Source of the DNA: Hyphomicrobiaceae bacterium
Lineage (GTDB): Bacteria > Pseudomonadota > Alphaproteobacteria > Rhizobiales > Hyphomicrobiaceae
Reading direction: 5' to 3'
Length of the DNA stretch: 64,000 nt
Assembly: GCA_008933705.1 (NCBI GenBank)
Contig: WBUN01000001.1
Span: 62,001-126,000 of the forward strand
This document shows positions 17,102 through 27,500 of this stretch, in pieces. How positions within the stretch are numbered: position 1 is the stretch's first letter; the number at the start of each line of letters is the position of its first letter. A model generated the notes under the pieces. It ran no database searches. It saw nothing but the letters and a program-made list of their open reading frames with translations, and was not told the origin of the DNA. Both the position numbers and the translations under genes were made by a program.

Positions 17102-17335
17102 GTCGCGGCGGGTGCCCGCGCCCCGGAGAGAGCGCGAGGGCGGGCAGGTGCGGATGATGCCCGCATTTGCGGCAGGATGGGTGTAATGCTGCCGCCGCGG
17201 GCGGCAGTTGCTCCGCCGCGTTTGCGCCTCATTGGACAAGCAACCTTTTGGTATCAACAAGGTTTTACAGGGTTGACCGGCATCATGCGGTGAGCGGCCT
17301 CGCTTCCGGCGGGGGGCATGATATAGAGTGAAGCA

Positions 17336-19930
17336 ATGGCAGCACGGCAAATTCCGCCCTCCGCGATCGAGCGCGCTTTCGAGCGCAAGGTGCGGCTCAG
17401 CAAATGGGCCCTTCTGTTTGAGCAGCTTTGGCCGCGGGCGTGGCTGGTGCTTGCATTGGCGGGTCTGTTCATTGCCGTCTCCATGGCCGGTCTGTGGCCA
17501 CGGTTGCCGGAGCTCCCCCACAAGATCGTCCTGGCCCTGTTCGGGCTGGCTTTTGCGGGCGCCATCGTGGCGCTGGCGCGTGTGCGCACCCCAACCCGCG
17601 GCGAGGCGATCAGGCGCGTCGAGGCGGTCTCGGGCGTAGCGCATCGTCCGGCCTCGTCCTACGAGGACACCCTTACGCTCGGTGCCGAGGATGCGCGTAC
17701 GGCCGCGCTGTGGCGGGTGCACCGGCAGCGGCTCGCTGGCATGCTGGCCAGGCTGCGCGTCGGCCGGCCGACGCCGCGCACCGACCGGCACGACCCCTTC
17801 GCGCTGCGGGCGCTGCTGCTGCTCAGCGTCTTCATTCTGACCCTGGTCGTCGGCGACAGCGCCTCCGACCGGCTGCGCTCGGCTTTCCGCTTCGGACCCC
17901 TGGCGAAGGGAGCAGATGCGCGCCTCGATGCCTGGGTGACGCCGCCGGCCTATACGGCCAAGCCGCCGATCATGCTGGCCGATGGCGCCGCCCAGCGTGG
18001 CGGCGCCGCGCGCGCAAGCGAGCAGAAAGGGCCGTTCGAGGTCCCCGACAGAAGCGTGCTGATCACGCGATCGAGCGGCGCCGGCGTGCTCTCGCTCGAG
18101 GTCTCGGGAGCGGACGGGCAGCCGCCGGAGAAGCTGGAAAGCGCGGCGCCGGTGAGCGCCAGCGAGGTGTCCGAGCTGAAATTCGAGATCAAGCGCAGCG
18201 GCACGGTTACCGTGCGCCTCGGCGGCACGGCAGTGGCGAGCTGGCCGTTCCAGGTCATACCCGACCTCGCGCCCAAGATCGCCCTGACGAAGGAGCCGGA
18301 GCGGACGCCGCGTGGATCGCTGAAGCTGCACTTCAAGGTGGAGGACGACTACGGCGTCGTCTCGGCCGAGACGCGCATCCGTCGTGTGGCGCCGAAGGAG
18401 GATACCTCGTCGACCGCGTGGGCACGGCCGTCGGCCAAGAAGGGACCGCGGCCGCCCTACGAGCGCCCGCCGGCTCTCGCGCTGCGCCTGCCGAGGGCCT
18501 ACCCGAAGCAGGCCGAGGGGCAGAGCTTCCACGAGATCGGCGACCACCAGTGGGCCGGCATGAAGGTGCAGCTCACGCTCGTTGCCAAGGATCTCGCCGG
18601 CCAAACGGGACGCAGCGAGCCTGTCGAGATGGTGCTGCCGGCGCGGCGCTTCTCCAAGCCCCTGGCGCGCGCCGTGATCGAGCAGCGCCGGCGGCTGGCA
18701 GAGGATCCGCGCGACCGGCTGGATGTGGCGCGCGCCATCGAGGCGCTGACGTTGGAGCCTGAGGATTTCATCGAGGATCTGCAGGTCTTCCTGTCGCTGC
18801 GCTCGGTCTACTGGCGCCTGGTGCGGGACTCGACCAGAGCAGCCCGCAACAGCGTGATCGCGCAGCTTTGGAACGTGGCGTTGCGCATCGAGGACGGGAA
18901 TCTGACCGATGCAGAGCGGGCGCTGCGTGCTGCGCAGGAGCGCCTGTCGAAGGCGATCGAGGAAGGTGCGTCCGACGAGGAGATCAAGAAGCTGATGCAG
19001 GAGTTGCGCCAGGCGCTGGCGCAGTTCCTCGAGCAGCTGCAGAAGCAGGCTGAAGGCCAGCCGCCCATCCAGGGCATGAACCCGAACCAGAAGTTCATGA
19101 CCCCGCAAGACCTCGATCAGATGCTGAAGAACCTCGAGAACATGGCGCGCTCGGGCAATCGCGACATGGCCCAGCAGATGCTGAGCCAGCTCCGCGATCT
19201 GCTGGATCGCCTGCAGTCGGGCCGCATGGCGGATCAGGGCCAGAGCCAGCGCTTCGGCCAGATGATGGACGAGTTTGGCAACATCATCGGTCGCCAGCAG
19301 CAGCTTCTCGACGACACCTTCGGCCAGCAGCGTCAGCAGCAAGGCCAGCGCGGGCAGCAGCAGGGCCAGCAGGGTCAGCGTGGCCAACCTGGCCAGCGCG
19401 GGCAGCAAGGTCAGCGCGGCCAGCAGGGGCAGCAGGGACAGGGCAACGGCCAAGGCCAGGGCGAGCAGGGCCTCGGCGACCGCCAGCGCGAGCTGCGCGA
19501 CATGCTGGGCCGGCTGCAGCGCGGCATGCGTGAGTTCGGCCTCAAAGCGCCGGGCCAGCTCGGTGCTGCCGGCGAGTCCATGGAGCGGGCCGAGCAGGCG
19601 CTGCGCGAGGGCAATCTCGACGGTGCCACGCAGGAGGAGAGCCGAGCGCTCGACCAGCTTCGCCAGGGCGCCCGCGAGATGGCGCAACAGATGCTGCGGC
19701 AGATGCCCTCGCGCTACGGCCTCAACGACGGCGGCGGAGAGCTCGATCCGATGGGGCGGCCACCCCAGCGCACCGATGGGCCCGATCCCGGCATCGGCGT
19801 GAAGGTGCCCGACCAGATCGACGTTCAGCGAGCGCGGGAAATCCTCGAGGAGCTGCGGCGGCGGCTCGGCGAGCAGACGCGCCCGCCCATCGAACTCGAC
19901 TATCTGGAGCGCCTGCTGAAACGCTTCTGA
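17336..19930 (+). CDS. TIGR02302/DUF4175 inner-membrane protein with Gly/Gln-repeat segment
   Basis: An 864-aa protein of a family confined mainly to alphaproteobacteria, function unknown. Two N-terminal helices (about residues 33-52 and 60-80) are followed by a third (about 158-175), then a large periplasmic part beginning DSASDRLRSAFRFGP with beta-rich domains (DLAPKIALTKEPERTPRG), and long helices (residues about 520-640) containing LEQLQKQAEGQPPIQGMNPN. Residues about 662-715 form a collagen-like Gln-Gly-Gln/Arg run encoded at 19320-19480. It stands alone 234 bp after typA. The family name is recognised by overall pattern; no catalytic residues are evident. Confidence 0.85.
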   Translation: MAARQIPPSAIERAFERKVRLSKWALLFEQLWPRAWLVLALAGLFIAVSMAGLWPRLPELPHKIVLALFGLAFAGAIVALARVRTPTRGEAIRRVEAVSGVAHRPASSYEDTLTLGAEDARTAALWRVHRQRLAGMLARLRVGRPTPRTDRHDPFALRALLLLSVFILTLVVGDSASDRLRSAFRFGPLAKGADARLDAWVTPPAYTAKPPIMLADGAAQRGGAARASEQKGPFEVPDRSVLITRSSGAGVLSLEVSGADGQPPEKLESAAPVSASEVSELKFEIKRSGTVTVRLGGTAVASWPFQVIPDLAPKIALTKEPERTPRGSLKLHFKVEDDYGVVSAETRIRRVAPKEDTSSTAWARPSAKKGPRPPYERPPALALRLPRAYPKQAEGQSFHEIGDHQWAGMKVQLTLVAKDLAGQTGRSEPVEMVLPARRFSKPLARAVIEQRRRLAEDPRDRLDVARAIEALTLEPEDFIEDLQVFLSLRSVYWRLVRDSTRAARNSVIAQLWNVALRIEDGNLTDAERALRAAQERLSKAIEEGASDEEIKKLMQELRQALAQFLEQLQKQAEGQPPIQGMNPNQKFMTPQDLDQMLKNLENMARSGNRDMAQQMLSQLRDLLDRLQSGRMADQGQSQRFGQMMDEFGNIIGRQQQLLDDTFGQQRQQQGQRGQQQGQQGQRGQPGQRGQQGQRGQQGQQGQGNGQGQGEQGLGDRQRELRDMLGRLQRGMREFGLKAPGQLGAAGESMERAEQALREGNLDGATQEESRALDQLRQGAREMAQQMLRQMPSRYGLNDGGGELDPMGRPPQRTDGPDPGIGVKVPDQIDVQRAREILEELRRRLGEQTRPPIELDYLERLLKRF

Positions 19931-20293
19931 AGCTGCCTTCGATTATGCTTGAGAGAGCGGGATCGTTCTGATCGGTGCGGATTTGCTTCGATGGGAACGT
20001 CGGCCCTGCCCGCGATTCAGCATGACATGGCATCCCTGCCTGTTTCCTCCCAAGCGATCAGCGTTCCAGGGCCGTCTGAGGGCGGAAACTGCCCGTGCAG
20101 CCGCATATTTGTTTCGCAACGCAAAATATCAATAAAGCATAGCTGAGACGTGGCGTCTCAATTCTTGTTTGAATGAAGCGCCATAGGGAGCTAGAGTGGG
20201 TCTGCAACGCGTCGTTGTGCGAATACCGGCAAGCCGTGCCGACAGGGGTGCTGAAGAACAAGAAGATGCGGCAGCCGACGTTGGGGACCAGGG
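19931..20293. other. 363-bp intergenic region upstream of a LysR gene
   Basis: No credible gene. AT-rich stretches (GCATATTTG, CAAAATATCAATAAAGCAT at about 20103-20141) suggest a promoter for the LysR gene. The only sharp structure is the palindrome at 20144-20160, listed separately. The ORF that could start near 20173 overlaps the LysR gene in another frame and is rejected. Confidence 0.5.
20144..20160 (+). promoter_or_regulatory. TGAGACG-N3-CGTCTCA palindrome upstream of LysR
   Basis: Perfect 7-bp arms around TGG, 134 bp before the LysR start, followed by ATTCTTGTTT. It could be the autoregulatory operator of the LysR protein or a weak intrinsic terminator for the DUF4175 gene, whose stop is 214 bp upstream. 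The symmetry is clear; its role is open. Confidence 0.45.
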
Positions 20294-21271
20294 ATGGATA
20301 TTCAGGACATGCGCATCTTTGCCCGGGTCGCGGCGGTTCAGAACCTGTCCGCGGTGGGCACCGAGCTCGGTCTGACGCCGGGCACCATTTCCAAGCGCAT
20401 CCAGGCGCTGGAGGACGAGCTCTCGGCTCGGCTGTTTGACCGAACGACGCGGAGCATACGCATCACCGAGGAGGGGGCGACCTTTCTCGTACACGTCGAG
20501 CGGATCCTGTCGGAGATCGAGGCGGCACGCGCCAGCGTCGACGACCGCGTCAGCAAGCCAAAGGGCAAGCTGAAAATCGCAGCGCCGGCTTGCCTCGGCC
20601 GGCGCTACGTAGCCCCGGCGCTGTGCGAATTCATGCGAGCGTTTCCCGAGATCGAGGTGCAGGTGGACATCGGCGATCGCCAGGTCAACCTGCAGGAGGA
20701 CGGCTACGATGTCGCCATCCGCACCGGCACGCTGTCCGACTCCTCGCTGATCGCCAAGCGCCTCGCCCCGGACCGGCATGTGATCGCCGCCGCGCCCGCC
20801 TACCTCACGCGCAAGGGTCGCCCGCTGCGGGCTGAGGATCTTGCGCATCATAGCTGCCTTGTGCTCGGCAATCGCTGGCAGTGGTCGTTCAACAGGAACG
20901 GGCAGGAAACGGTCGTGCGCGTAGGCGGCGCCCTGCGCTCCAACAACGGCGAGCTGCTGTGTCATGCGGCGATCGAGGGCCTGGGCCTGATCCGCACGTC
21001 GGAGCTGGAGATCCTGGCCGATCTGCGCGCGGGCAAGCTGGTGCAGGTGCTCCCCGACTACGAGGTGAACACCAACGCGGCCGTGTGGGCGCTGTATCCG
21101 AGCGCCAAGCACGTGCTGCCGCGCATGCGTGTGCTGCTCGACTTCTTGGCCAACTGGTTCCGCGAGGCTCGCAACGAGGGACGGGCGGTGGAGAGGGCAG
21201 GTGCAATGTCACGGAATGGCAGCGCGGCGGCGGAGAGCGCCCGCGCCAAGGTGCAGCTTCGCGCGGGCTGA
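20294..21271 (+). CDS. LysR-family transcriptional regulator
   Basis: A 325-aa LysR regulator. The N-terminal winged helix is standard (MRIFARVAAVQNLSAVGTELGLTPGTISKRIQALEDELSARLFDRTTR, seen in parts as residues 5-52), followed by the two-lobed effector domain (KGKLKIAAPACLGRRYVAP, DVAIRTGTLSDSSL). The layout resembles the CrgA/AaeR-type subgroup. The last 40 residues are an unusual Arg/Ala-rich extension (MSRNGSAAAESARAKVQLRAG). The gene ends 11 bp from the convergent PHB-depolymerase-like gene, so it does not obviously regulate a divergent target; target unknown. Confidence 0.92.
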   Translation: MDIQDMRIFARVAAVQNLSAVGTELGLTPGTISKRIQALEDELSARLFDRTTRSIRITEEGATFLVHVERILSEIEAARASVDDRVSKPKGKLKIAAPACLGRRYVAPALCEFMRAFPEIEVQVDIGDRQVNLQEDGYDVAIRTGTLSDSSLIAKRLAPDRHVIAAAPAYLTRKGRPLRAEDLAHHSCLVLGNRWQWSFNRNGQETVVRVGGALRSNNGELLCHAAIEGLGLIRTSELEILADLRAGKLVQVLPDYEVNTNAAVWALYPSAKHVLPRMRVLLDFLANWFREARNEGRAVERAGAMSRNGSAAAESARAKVQLRAG

Positions 21272-21282
21272 AAGAAGAGGGA

Positions 21283-22350
21283 TCAGGGCTTGGCGGTCAG
21301 GCGGTCCAGCATGCGCCGGACGGCCGCGATCTGTGGACCCTGACGGGTGAGATAGTTGCGCCCCGTGTAGCCCCACCAATCCCAACAGGCCTGCGGATTG
21401 ACCGTATTGGGCTTGATCTGCGGGAACAGCACGATCAGGCGATTGGCGTCGGCCCATCTGATGAAGCCGCTGTCTTTGATGAAGGTGTCGCCGATCTTCG
21501 CGCGCTGCTGCTTGCAGCCGTGGAATGCAATGTGCACGCGGCAGCCGGGGGACGACCAGCAGCCGGGCGGGATGTAGACCACGCCGGCGTCGTCGAGACC
21601 GTGGTCGGTGAGGTCATGCGTGAACTCCCGCTGGTTGAACACCAGAAAGGTTCCGGCGGGCTCGGCGGTGCGCGGCTGCAGGCGACCGTAGATGTGGGCG
21701 AGCAGGTCGCCTGCCTGGTCGTAGTCGCAGTCGGCGATGTAGGGCTCGGCGGTGCGCCCGCACGCGAGCCCCTTGTCCTCCGTGATGAAGGCGTGGCCGG
21801 CTGGGATGTTCGCGACCAGCTTGATCTGGGCCTCGGGCACGCCGAGCTCGGCATAGAGCTTCGCCGCCGCCTTGACGATCGAGGGAACCACCACCTGATC
21901 GTGGGTGCCCGTGAACAGGTAGACGCGGTTGCGTGCCAGGCCAGCCACGGCATCGATGCGGTTCGCCTGCGCCAGCTTGCGCGCGCGCTCGGCCAGAAGG
22001 TTGGTGTTGGGCACGCCCCAGGATTGCATCGCGTCCAGCATGCAGCCGTTCACCGCCTTTGACAGGTTGAGGAATGCGGTGCCGGGGCCCGGCATGACGT
22101 CGGCGAAGACGCTCTCGGCGCAGCCGTAGGGGCCGCCGGCGACGATGCCGGCTCCCACGATGATATGCGAGTGGGCGATATGGAACTGGCCCGCCATGTA
22201 GGCGCCAGCCGAAAGGCCCGAAACGGACGTGGCAGGAAGGTCCGCGCCGAGCTTGGGCAAGGGGGCATTGTCCGGCTTGCAGCCGGCCACCTGGAGAAGC
22301 GCCGCGACTGCTGCCACGAAGCCACACCAACGCGTCCGCCGAGACACCAT
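21283..22350 (-). CDS. PHB depolymerase-family esterase, predicted lipoprotein
   Basis: Alpha/beta-hydrolase of 355 aa related to poly(3-hydroxybutyrate) depolymerases. The nucleophile elbow is G-L-S-A-G (Ser47 in VSGLSAGAYMAGQ), and later segments NIPAGHAF, HIAFHGCKQ and CWDWWGYTG match the family's cysteine-rich C-terminal part. The N-terminus is a lipoprotein signal: hydrophobic residues 10-20 then VAGC with Cys24 as the lipidation site, so the enzyme is predicted to be anchored to a membrane rather than free or granule-bound. It converges on the LysR gene. Polymer, oligomer or another ester could be the substrate. Confidence 0.82.
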   Translation of the reverse strand: MVSRRTRWCGFVAAVAALLQVAGCKPDNAPLPKLGADLPATSVSGLSAGAYMAGQFHIAHSHIIVGAGIVAGGPYGCAESVFADVMPGPGTAFLNLSKAVNGCMLDAMQSWGVPNTNLLAERARKLAQANRIDAVAGLARNRVYLFTGTHDQVVVPSIVKAAAKLYAELGVPEAQIKLVANIPAGHAFITEDKGLACGRTAEPYIADCDYDQAGDLLAHIYGRLQPRTAEPAGTFLVFNQREFTHDLTDHGLDDAGVVYIPPGCWSSPGCRVHIAFHGCKQQRAKIGDTFIKDSGFIRWADANRLIVLFPQIKPNTVNPQACWDWWGYTGRNYLTRQGPQIAAVRRMLDRLTAKP

Positions 22351-22404
22351 GCTCCGTTCACTCCGTCGCCGGACCGCCGAAACCCGGCCGGGGTTCTCCG
22401 GCAG

Positions 22405-24552
22405 CTATTTCAGTCGAATTGTAACCCTGTCAGCCCTGCCTTTTGCATCGATGACCGAGAGTTTGTGGAAGCCGCGATCGCTCGACGGCAACTCCGCCTC
22501 GCGCCTGGCGGGGTCGGAGTCAATCGGTACGCCGTCAATAAGCCAAGTCAGCGGCAGTGCGCCACCTTCGGCTTTGACGATGACAGGACCCCCGTCGCTG
22601 TCCTCGACATCGAGCTCGGCGCGGTCCGGCGGAAAGGCGATCTGCACGGCAGGCTCGACATAGCGGCCAGCGGCAAGATCCGCATTGGCATCGCGGAAGC
22701 GCTTGAGCGGCGGCGGCAGATCGCCAGCGGCCACCTGCAGCACGCCGCTCGGAGCGGGAGGCAGCGGGGTGCGGCGGGGGGAGAGACGCGCAAAGGCATC
22801 AAACAGCAGCGGGGCTGCGGCCGTGCGGCCCGCGAGGCCGGGCGTTGCGGCGCCATCCGGGCGGCCGACCCATACCGCAATGGTGTGACGGCCATCGAAG
22901 CCGACCGCCCAGGCGTCGCGGAAGCCGTACGATGTACCGGTCTTGTAGGCGATCTGGCCCGGCTTGGCGTTGGCGGGCGCAGGCGCGTTGCGGAGGATGT
23001 CGGCGACATACCAGGCGGCAACCGGCGAAAGCAGCCGCTGGCCGGCGACCTGCGCCTTCGCATCGGCGGCATCGCGGCGATGGTGAAGCGCAACGGCGTC
23101 GCCGCCGCGCGCGAAACCGGCGTAGAGCGTGGCGAGATCGGCAAGGCGCAGCCCAATGCCGCCGAGGGCGATTGCAAGCGTGGGCTCGGTGCCCTTGGGA
23201 AGCACGGGGCTGAGGCCCGCCTGTTGCATGCGGCCGAAGAGCTTGGCTGGCCCGACGACCTCCAGCGCCTTGACGGCCGGAATGTTGAGCGACTGCGCCA
23301 GCGCCACGCGAATGGTGACGGTGCCGTGCCAGTCCTCATCGAAATTCTTGGGGACGTACGTGCCGAAGCGGGCGGGACGATCCTCGATCAGGGTCTCGGG
23401 ATGAGCGAGGCCGGCTTCGAAGGCGAGACCGTAAATGAGCGGCTTCAAGGTGGAGCCCGGTGAGCGCACCGCCGTCGTCATGTCGACGGCGCCGAAACGC
23501 ATCTCGTCGAGATAGCCCGGCGAGCCGACGTGGGCGATGATCTCACCCGTGCGATGGTCGACCGCGATCAGCGCCGCGGACAGGCGCCGGCCGAGCGCGT
23601 TGGAGTGATCGCGCACGAGCGTTTGCAGGGTGGCCTGGGCGGCGGCATCGATGGTGAGACGGTGCACGAGGCGGGTCTTGCTCTGCTCGACCTCGGCGTC
23701 GGCCAGGTGCGGGGCGAGCATGGGGAAGTCGCGGCGTGCCGACGGCATGCGCTCGGCCATCGCGCGCGTCATCTCCTCGCGCGAGAGGATGCCGGCTTCC
23801 ATGGCGCGGACGAGGACGCGATTGCGCGCGCGCCTGGCGGCCTCGGCGAAGCGGTCGGGGCGCCGCAGCTCCGGCGACTGCGGCAGCGCGACGAGCAGGG
23901 CTGCTTGCGCAAGCGACAGGCGGCGCGGCTCCTTGCCGAAATAGGCGAGCGAGGCCGCACGCACACCCTCGAGATTCCCTCCGAACGGGGCAAGCCGCAG
24001 GTAGAGGCGCAGGATCGCATCCTTCGAGTAGCGCCGCTCGAGCGCCAGGGCTCTGAGTGCCTGCCTGATCTTGCCGGCGGCGGAGCGCTCGTGCTCGCCC
24101 TGCAGGAGGCGCGCCACCTGCATGGTCAGCGTCGAGCCGCCCGAGACGATGCGCAAATGGCGGATCATCTGCCACGCGGCCCGGCCGATGCCCCATGGAT
24201 CGACGCCGTGATGGGTGCGGAAGCGCTTGTCCTCGAAGGCGACGAGCATGGCGATATAGCGCGGATCCACATCCTTCGGGTCGGCCGGCAGCCGCCAGCG
24301 TCCGTCGGCAGTGGTGTAGGCGCGCAGCAGGAGGTCGTTGCGGTCGAGCACGGTGACGGAGACAGACTCGGCGCGCGACAGCGGCAGGGGACCGAGTTGC
24401 CGCCAGATGAACGCCATGCCGGCCACAATCGCGACGAAGAGCACCAGCACAGCGAGGAGCACGCCGCTGAGTGCCCGCACAACCGGGCTGCGGTGGCGGG
24501 ATGGGTTCCCGCCGCCTGCTGTGTCGTCGCTGGAGGCGCTGTTTTCCTGCAT
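22405..24552 (-). CDS. pbpC: Penicillin-binding protein 1C
   Basis: Bifunctional peptidoglycan synthase of 715 aa. After a cytoplasmic tail and a membrane helix (about residues 26-48), the GT51 glycosyltransferase domain shows FEDKRFRTHHGVDPWGIGRA with its catalytic Glu and GGSTLTMQVARLL; the transpeptidase domain has SPGSTLK (Ser367, Lys370), SLN and KTGTS; the C-terminal PBP1C-specific domain follows. It lies 9 bp downstream of the A2M gene on the same strand, the conserved A2M-PbpC pair, in which PbpC is thought to repair cell wall when A2M traps an invading protease. Confidence 0.96.
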   Translation of the reverse strand: MQENSASSDDTAGGGNPSRHRSPVVRALSGVLLAVLVLFVAIVAGMAFIWRQLGPLPLSRAESVSVTVLDRNDLLLRAYTTADGRWRLPADPKDVDPRYIAMLVAFEDKRFRTHHGVDPWGIGRAAWQMIRHLRIVSGGSTLTMQVARLLQGEHERSAAGKIRQALRALALERRYSKDAILRLYLRLAPFGGNLEGVRAASLAYFGKEPRRLSLAQAALLVALPQSPELRRPDRFAEAARRARNRVLVRAMEAGILSREEMTRAMAERMPSARRDFPMLAPHLADAEVEQSKTRLVHRLTIDAAAQATLQTLVRDHSNALGRRLSAALIAVDHRTGEIIAHVGSPGYLDEMRFGAVDMTTAVRSPGSTLKPLIYGLAFEAGLAHPETLIEDRPARFGTYVPKNFDEDWHGTVTIRVALAQSLNIPAVKALEVVGPAKLFGRMQQAGLSPVLPKGTEPTLAIALGGIGLRLADLATLYAGFARGGDAVALHHRRDAADAKAQVAGQRLLSPVAAWYVADILRNAPAPANAKPGQIAYKTGTSYGFRDAWAVGFDGRHTIAVWVGRPDGAATPGLAGRTAAAPLLFDAFARLSPRRTPLPPAPSGVLQVAAGDLPPPLKRFRDANADLAAGRYVEPAVQIAFPPDRAELDVEDSDGGPVIVKAEGGALPLTWLIDGVPIDSDPARREAELPSSDRGFHKLSVIDAKGRADRVTIRLK

Positions 24553-24561
24553 GGCGTCGCC

Positions 24562-27500
24562 TCACTCCCGAGCCGTCACCTCCAGGCGCCCCGAGGCGGT
24601 GCGCGCAAAGCGGTCGGGCCGGTACATGTCCTCGACGGTGGCAGCCGGGTGGACGAACGAGCCCGGCGTGACTGCCCGCACGACGTAAGCGACCGTGGCG
24701 GAAGAAGACGCCTCCCGGTTGTCGTCGCCGTTCCGGCCCCGGCGGGTGCTGGAGCCGAAGAAGTCGAACGATGCCACGAAGCGGTCGTCGCGGAAGTCGG
24801 CATGATCCGGCCGGACCGTGGTCTTAAGCCAGCCGAGGCTCTTGATGTCGCTGGAGTCGACCAGACGCGGGTTCTCGATCTCGAGGCCGGCCGGCAGCCG
24901 GTCGACAAGCAGGATGCGCCCGCCGCTCTCGGCCGAGGAGACCTTGAGCACGACCACGAGGCGCTCGTTCTGCTTGAGCTCGGAATTGCCGCCGGTGGCG
25001 CTTTGCAGATCGATCTGCTTGCCGTCGAGCGTGTAGTACGCCCGCTCGATCGAGAAGCCTTTGGAGATCGCCGGCTCCGGCGTCAGCGCCGCGCCGATCA
25101 CCGACACCACCGCATCGGTTGCCGCATTGCCGGTATTGACGATGGTGAGGGCTCCCGACTTGAGCTCGGCCGGGGAGAGCGAGCGCATGAGCTGGCCCTG
25201 GTGCGGCTGGCCGTTGACGGAGAGCGTGGTGCTCTTTGCCTCCTCGCCCAGCGTACGCGCCGCCAGCAGCATCCACGCCTGCTCCTGGGTGGAGGTATAC
25301 GTCTTGGCCGCGAAGGCCTTGGCGACGATGTCGACGAGGCGCGGCAGATCCGGCTTGGCGATGCCGGTCTCGGAGGCGAGCGTGATGAGCGCCGCGCCGT
25401 CGCGAACTCCGGTGCCGTAGTCGCGCCGGATATCTCCCTCGTCCTTCTCGGTGACGGTCTTCAAGGCCGCCTGCAGCGCGCGCTCCGCCCGCACCTTGTC
25501 GCCGAGCATGGCCAGCGCCGCGCCGAGCTGGGCCTGTGCCAGCGGCGTCGCGAAGCTGTCGAGCTTGGTGTCGACGTAGTAGCGCAGCTCGCCGATGGGC
25601 GCGCGGGCGTTGCGAGCGAGCACGTAGAGCGCATAGGCCCTGGCCTCGCCGCCGCGCTCGAAGTCCTGCGCATAGCTGATGTAGTTCTGCAGGCGGTCGA
25701 GGGCCTGGTTGAAGGGGCGCTGGCGCACCGTGTAGCCCTGCTCCTTGGCTCGCGTCAGGAAGTCGGTGACGTAGCTGGTGAGCCACATATCGCCGTCCGA
25801 CGGACCCCAGATGCCGAAGGCGCCGGAAGCGTCCTGCATCTCGAATACACGCTCGATGGCCTTCTCCACCCGCTCGCGGACCAGCGCATCGGTCGCCATC
25901 CCGAGACGGCGGGCGACATCGTTGACATAGAGCAGGGGCAGGGCGCGGCTCGTCGTCTGCTCGGCGCAGCCGTAGGGGTAGCGGTCGAGCGCGGCGAGAA
26001 CGCCGGGCACGTCCATGGCTGCCATCGGGCCGACGGTGACCGATACCTTGGTGCGCCGCGCGATCATGTCCTGCACCAGATCGTCCGTGAGGGTGATCTT
26101 GCCGCCCTTGGCGCTGAGCGAGCTGACGGAAAGCCGCCTGATGTCGCCGGCCGGAACCTTGACGTCGAAGTTCAGGCGGCGGCGCACGTCGATGCCGTTC
26201 GGGCCGGTGACGCGCACGGCGAGCGTCGTCAGGCCGACCTCGCTGGGCTTCAACTGGAACGCCTCGCGCTTGCGCTCGCCGGCCGCCAGGGTCACCGAGC
26301 GTTCGAACCCGCGCACCGGCTGGCTCATGGCACCGGGCTCCAGCTCGTACTGACCGGTGACCGTGTAGGCGCCCGCAGGGCCTTCGACGTTGTGCACGGC
26401 AAGCTCAAGGCGTGCCTGATCGCCCAGCGTCAGGAAGCGCGGACCCGATACCGTCAGTGCGACCGGATCGCGAACGATCAGGTCCCTGGAAGCGGAGCCA
26501 AGCTTGTCGGCGCTCCAGGCCACGACCGAGACGCGCACGGTGCCGTTGAAATCGGGAAGCTGGAAATCGACCTTGGCGGTGCCGTCGGCGGCGACTTTGA
26601 CGATGCCGGAGAACAACGCCAGCGTCTCCTCGACCGGCGGCGTGCCCTGCATGGACATGCCGTCGGCGGCCCCGTCGCCGCCGGAGCGCAGCTTGCCGCG
26701 TTCCGCGCGCATGCCGTCGATCAGGCGGCCGTACAGGTCGCGTATCTCGCTGCCCAGGCGACGCTGGCCGAAGAACCAGCCTTCGGGCTTGGGCGCCTCG
26801 AAGCGCGTCAGATTGAGGATGCCCACATCGACTGCCGCAACCGTGATGCGCGCCTCTTCGCCGGAGGCGAGGCCCGTGAGCCTGACGGGGACAGTGAGGG
26901 TTGCGCCGGACTTGACCTTCTCCGGCAGATCGAGGCCGACCTTGATCGTGCGCGGAGCCTGGTCCACGGCGAGCCAGCGCAGCCCGAGTGCGCGGCTTGG
27001 CATGCGCTTGGCTTTCTCGTCCATCGGTCGGTAGAGCATGACCGTCACGTAAGCGCCGGGGTTCCAGTCGGCGGTGACGCGCAGGGGCACCTCGCCGCCG
27101 CCGGCAGGAAGCTCGACCTCCTGCGTGGTAGCAAGGCCGGAGCTCAGGACCGCGATGAGGGCGCGGCCGCCAATGCGCGAGTTGACCTTGAGGCGTGCCG
27201 TGTCGCCGACCTTGTAGGAGGGCTTGTCGAGTGCGACGTCGAGGACCTCCGGGCTGTCGGCGGCCTCGTCGGCCCAATAGCCGGTGTTGAAGATCATGCT
27301 GGAGATGAGGCCCGAACCATCCGAAGCGCTGACCTCGAGGCGGTAGCGGCCCCACTGCAGGCGGGATTCGATACGGGCCGGCGCGCCGGGCGTGAAATCC
27401 ACCGTGCCGGCACCGATGCGGCGCGTGTGCGTGGTCGGTTCATAGTTCCAAGAGCCGTCGCGGCTGTACCACTGCCAGCGCTGATCGAGGCGCAGCAGCT

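Noticed and set aside
15827-19687. 1286-codon minus-strand frame across typA and the DUF4175 gene
   Set aside because: Leu/Arg/His-rich antisense of two certain genes; no domain and it spans an intergenic gap.
20173-20439. Small frame just upstream of the LysR gene
   Set aside because: Overlaps the LysR coding start in another frame and has no protein-like features.
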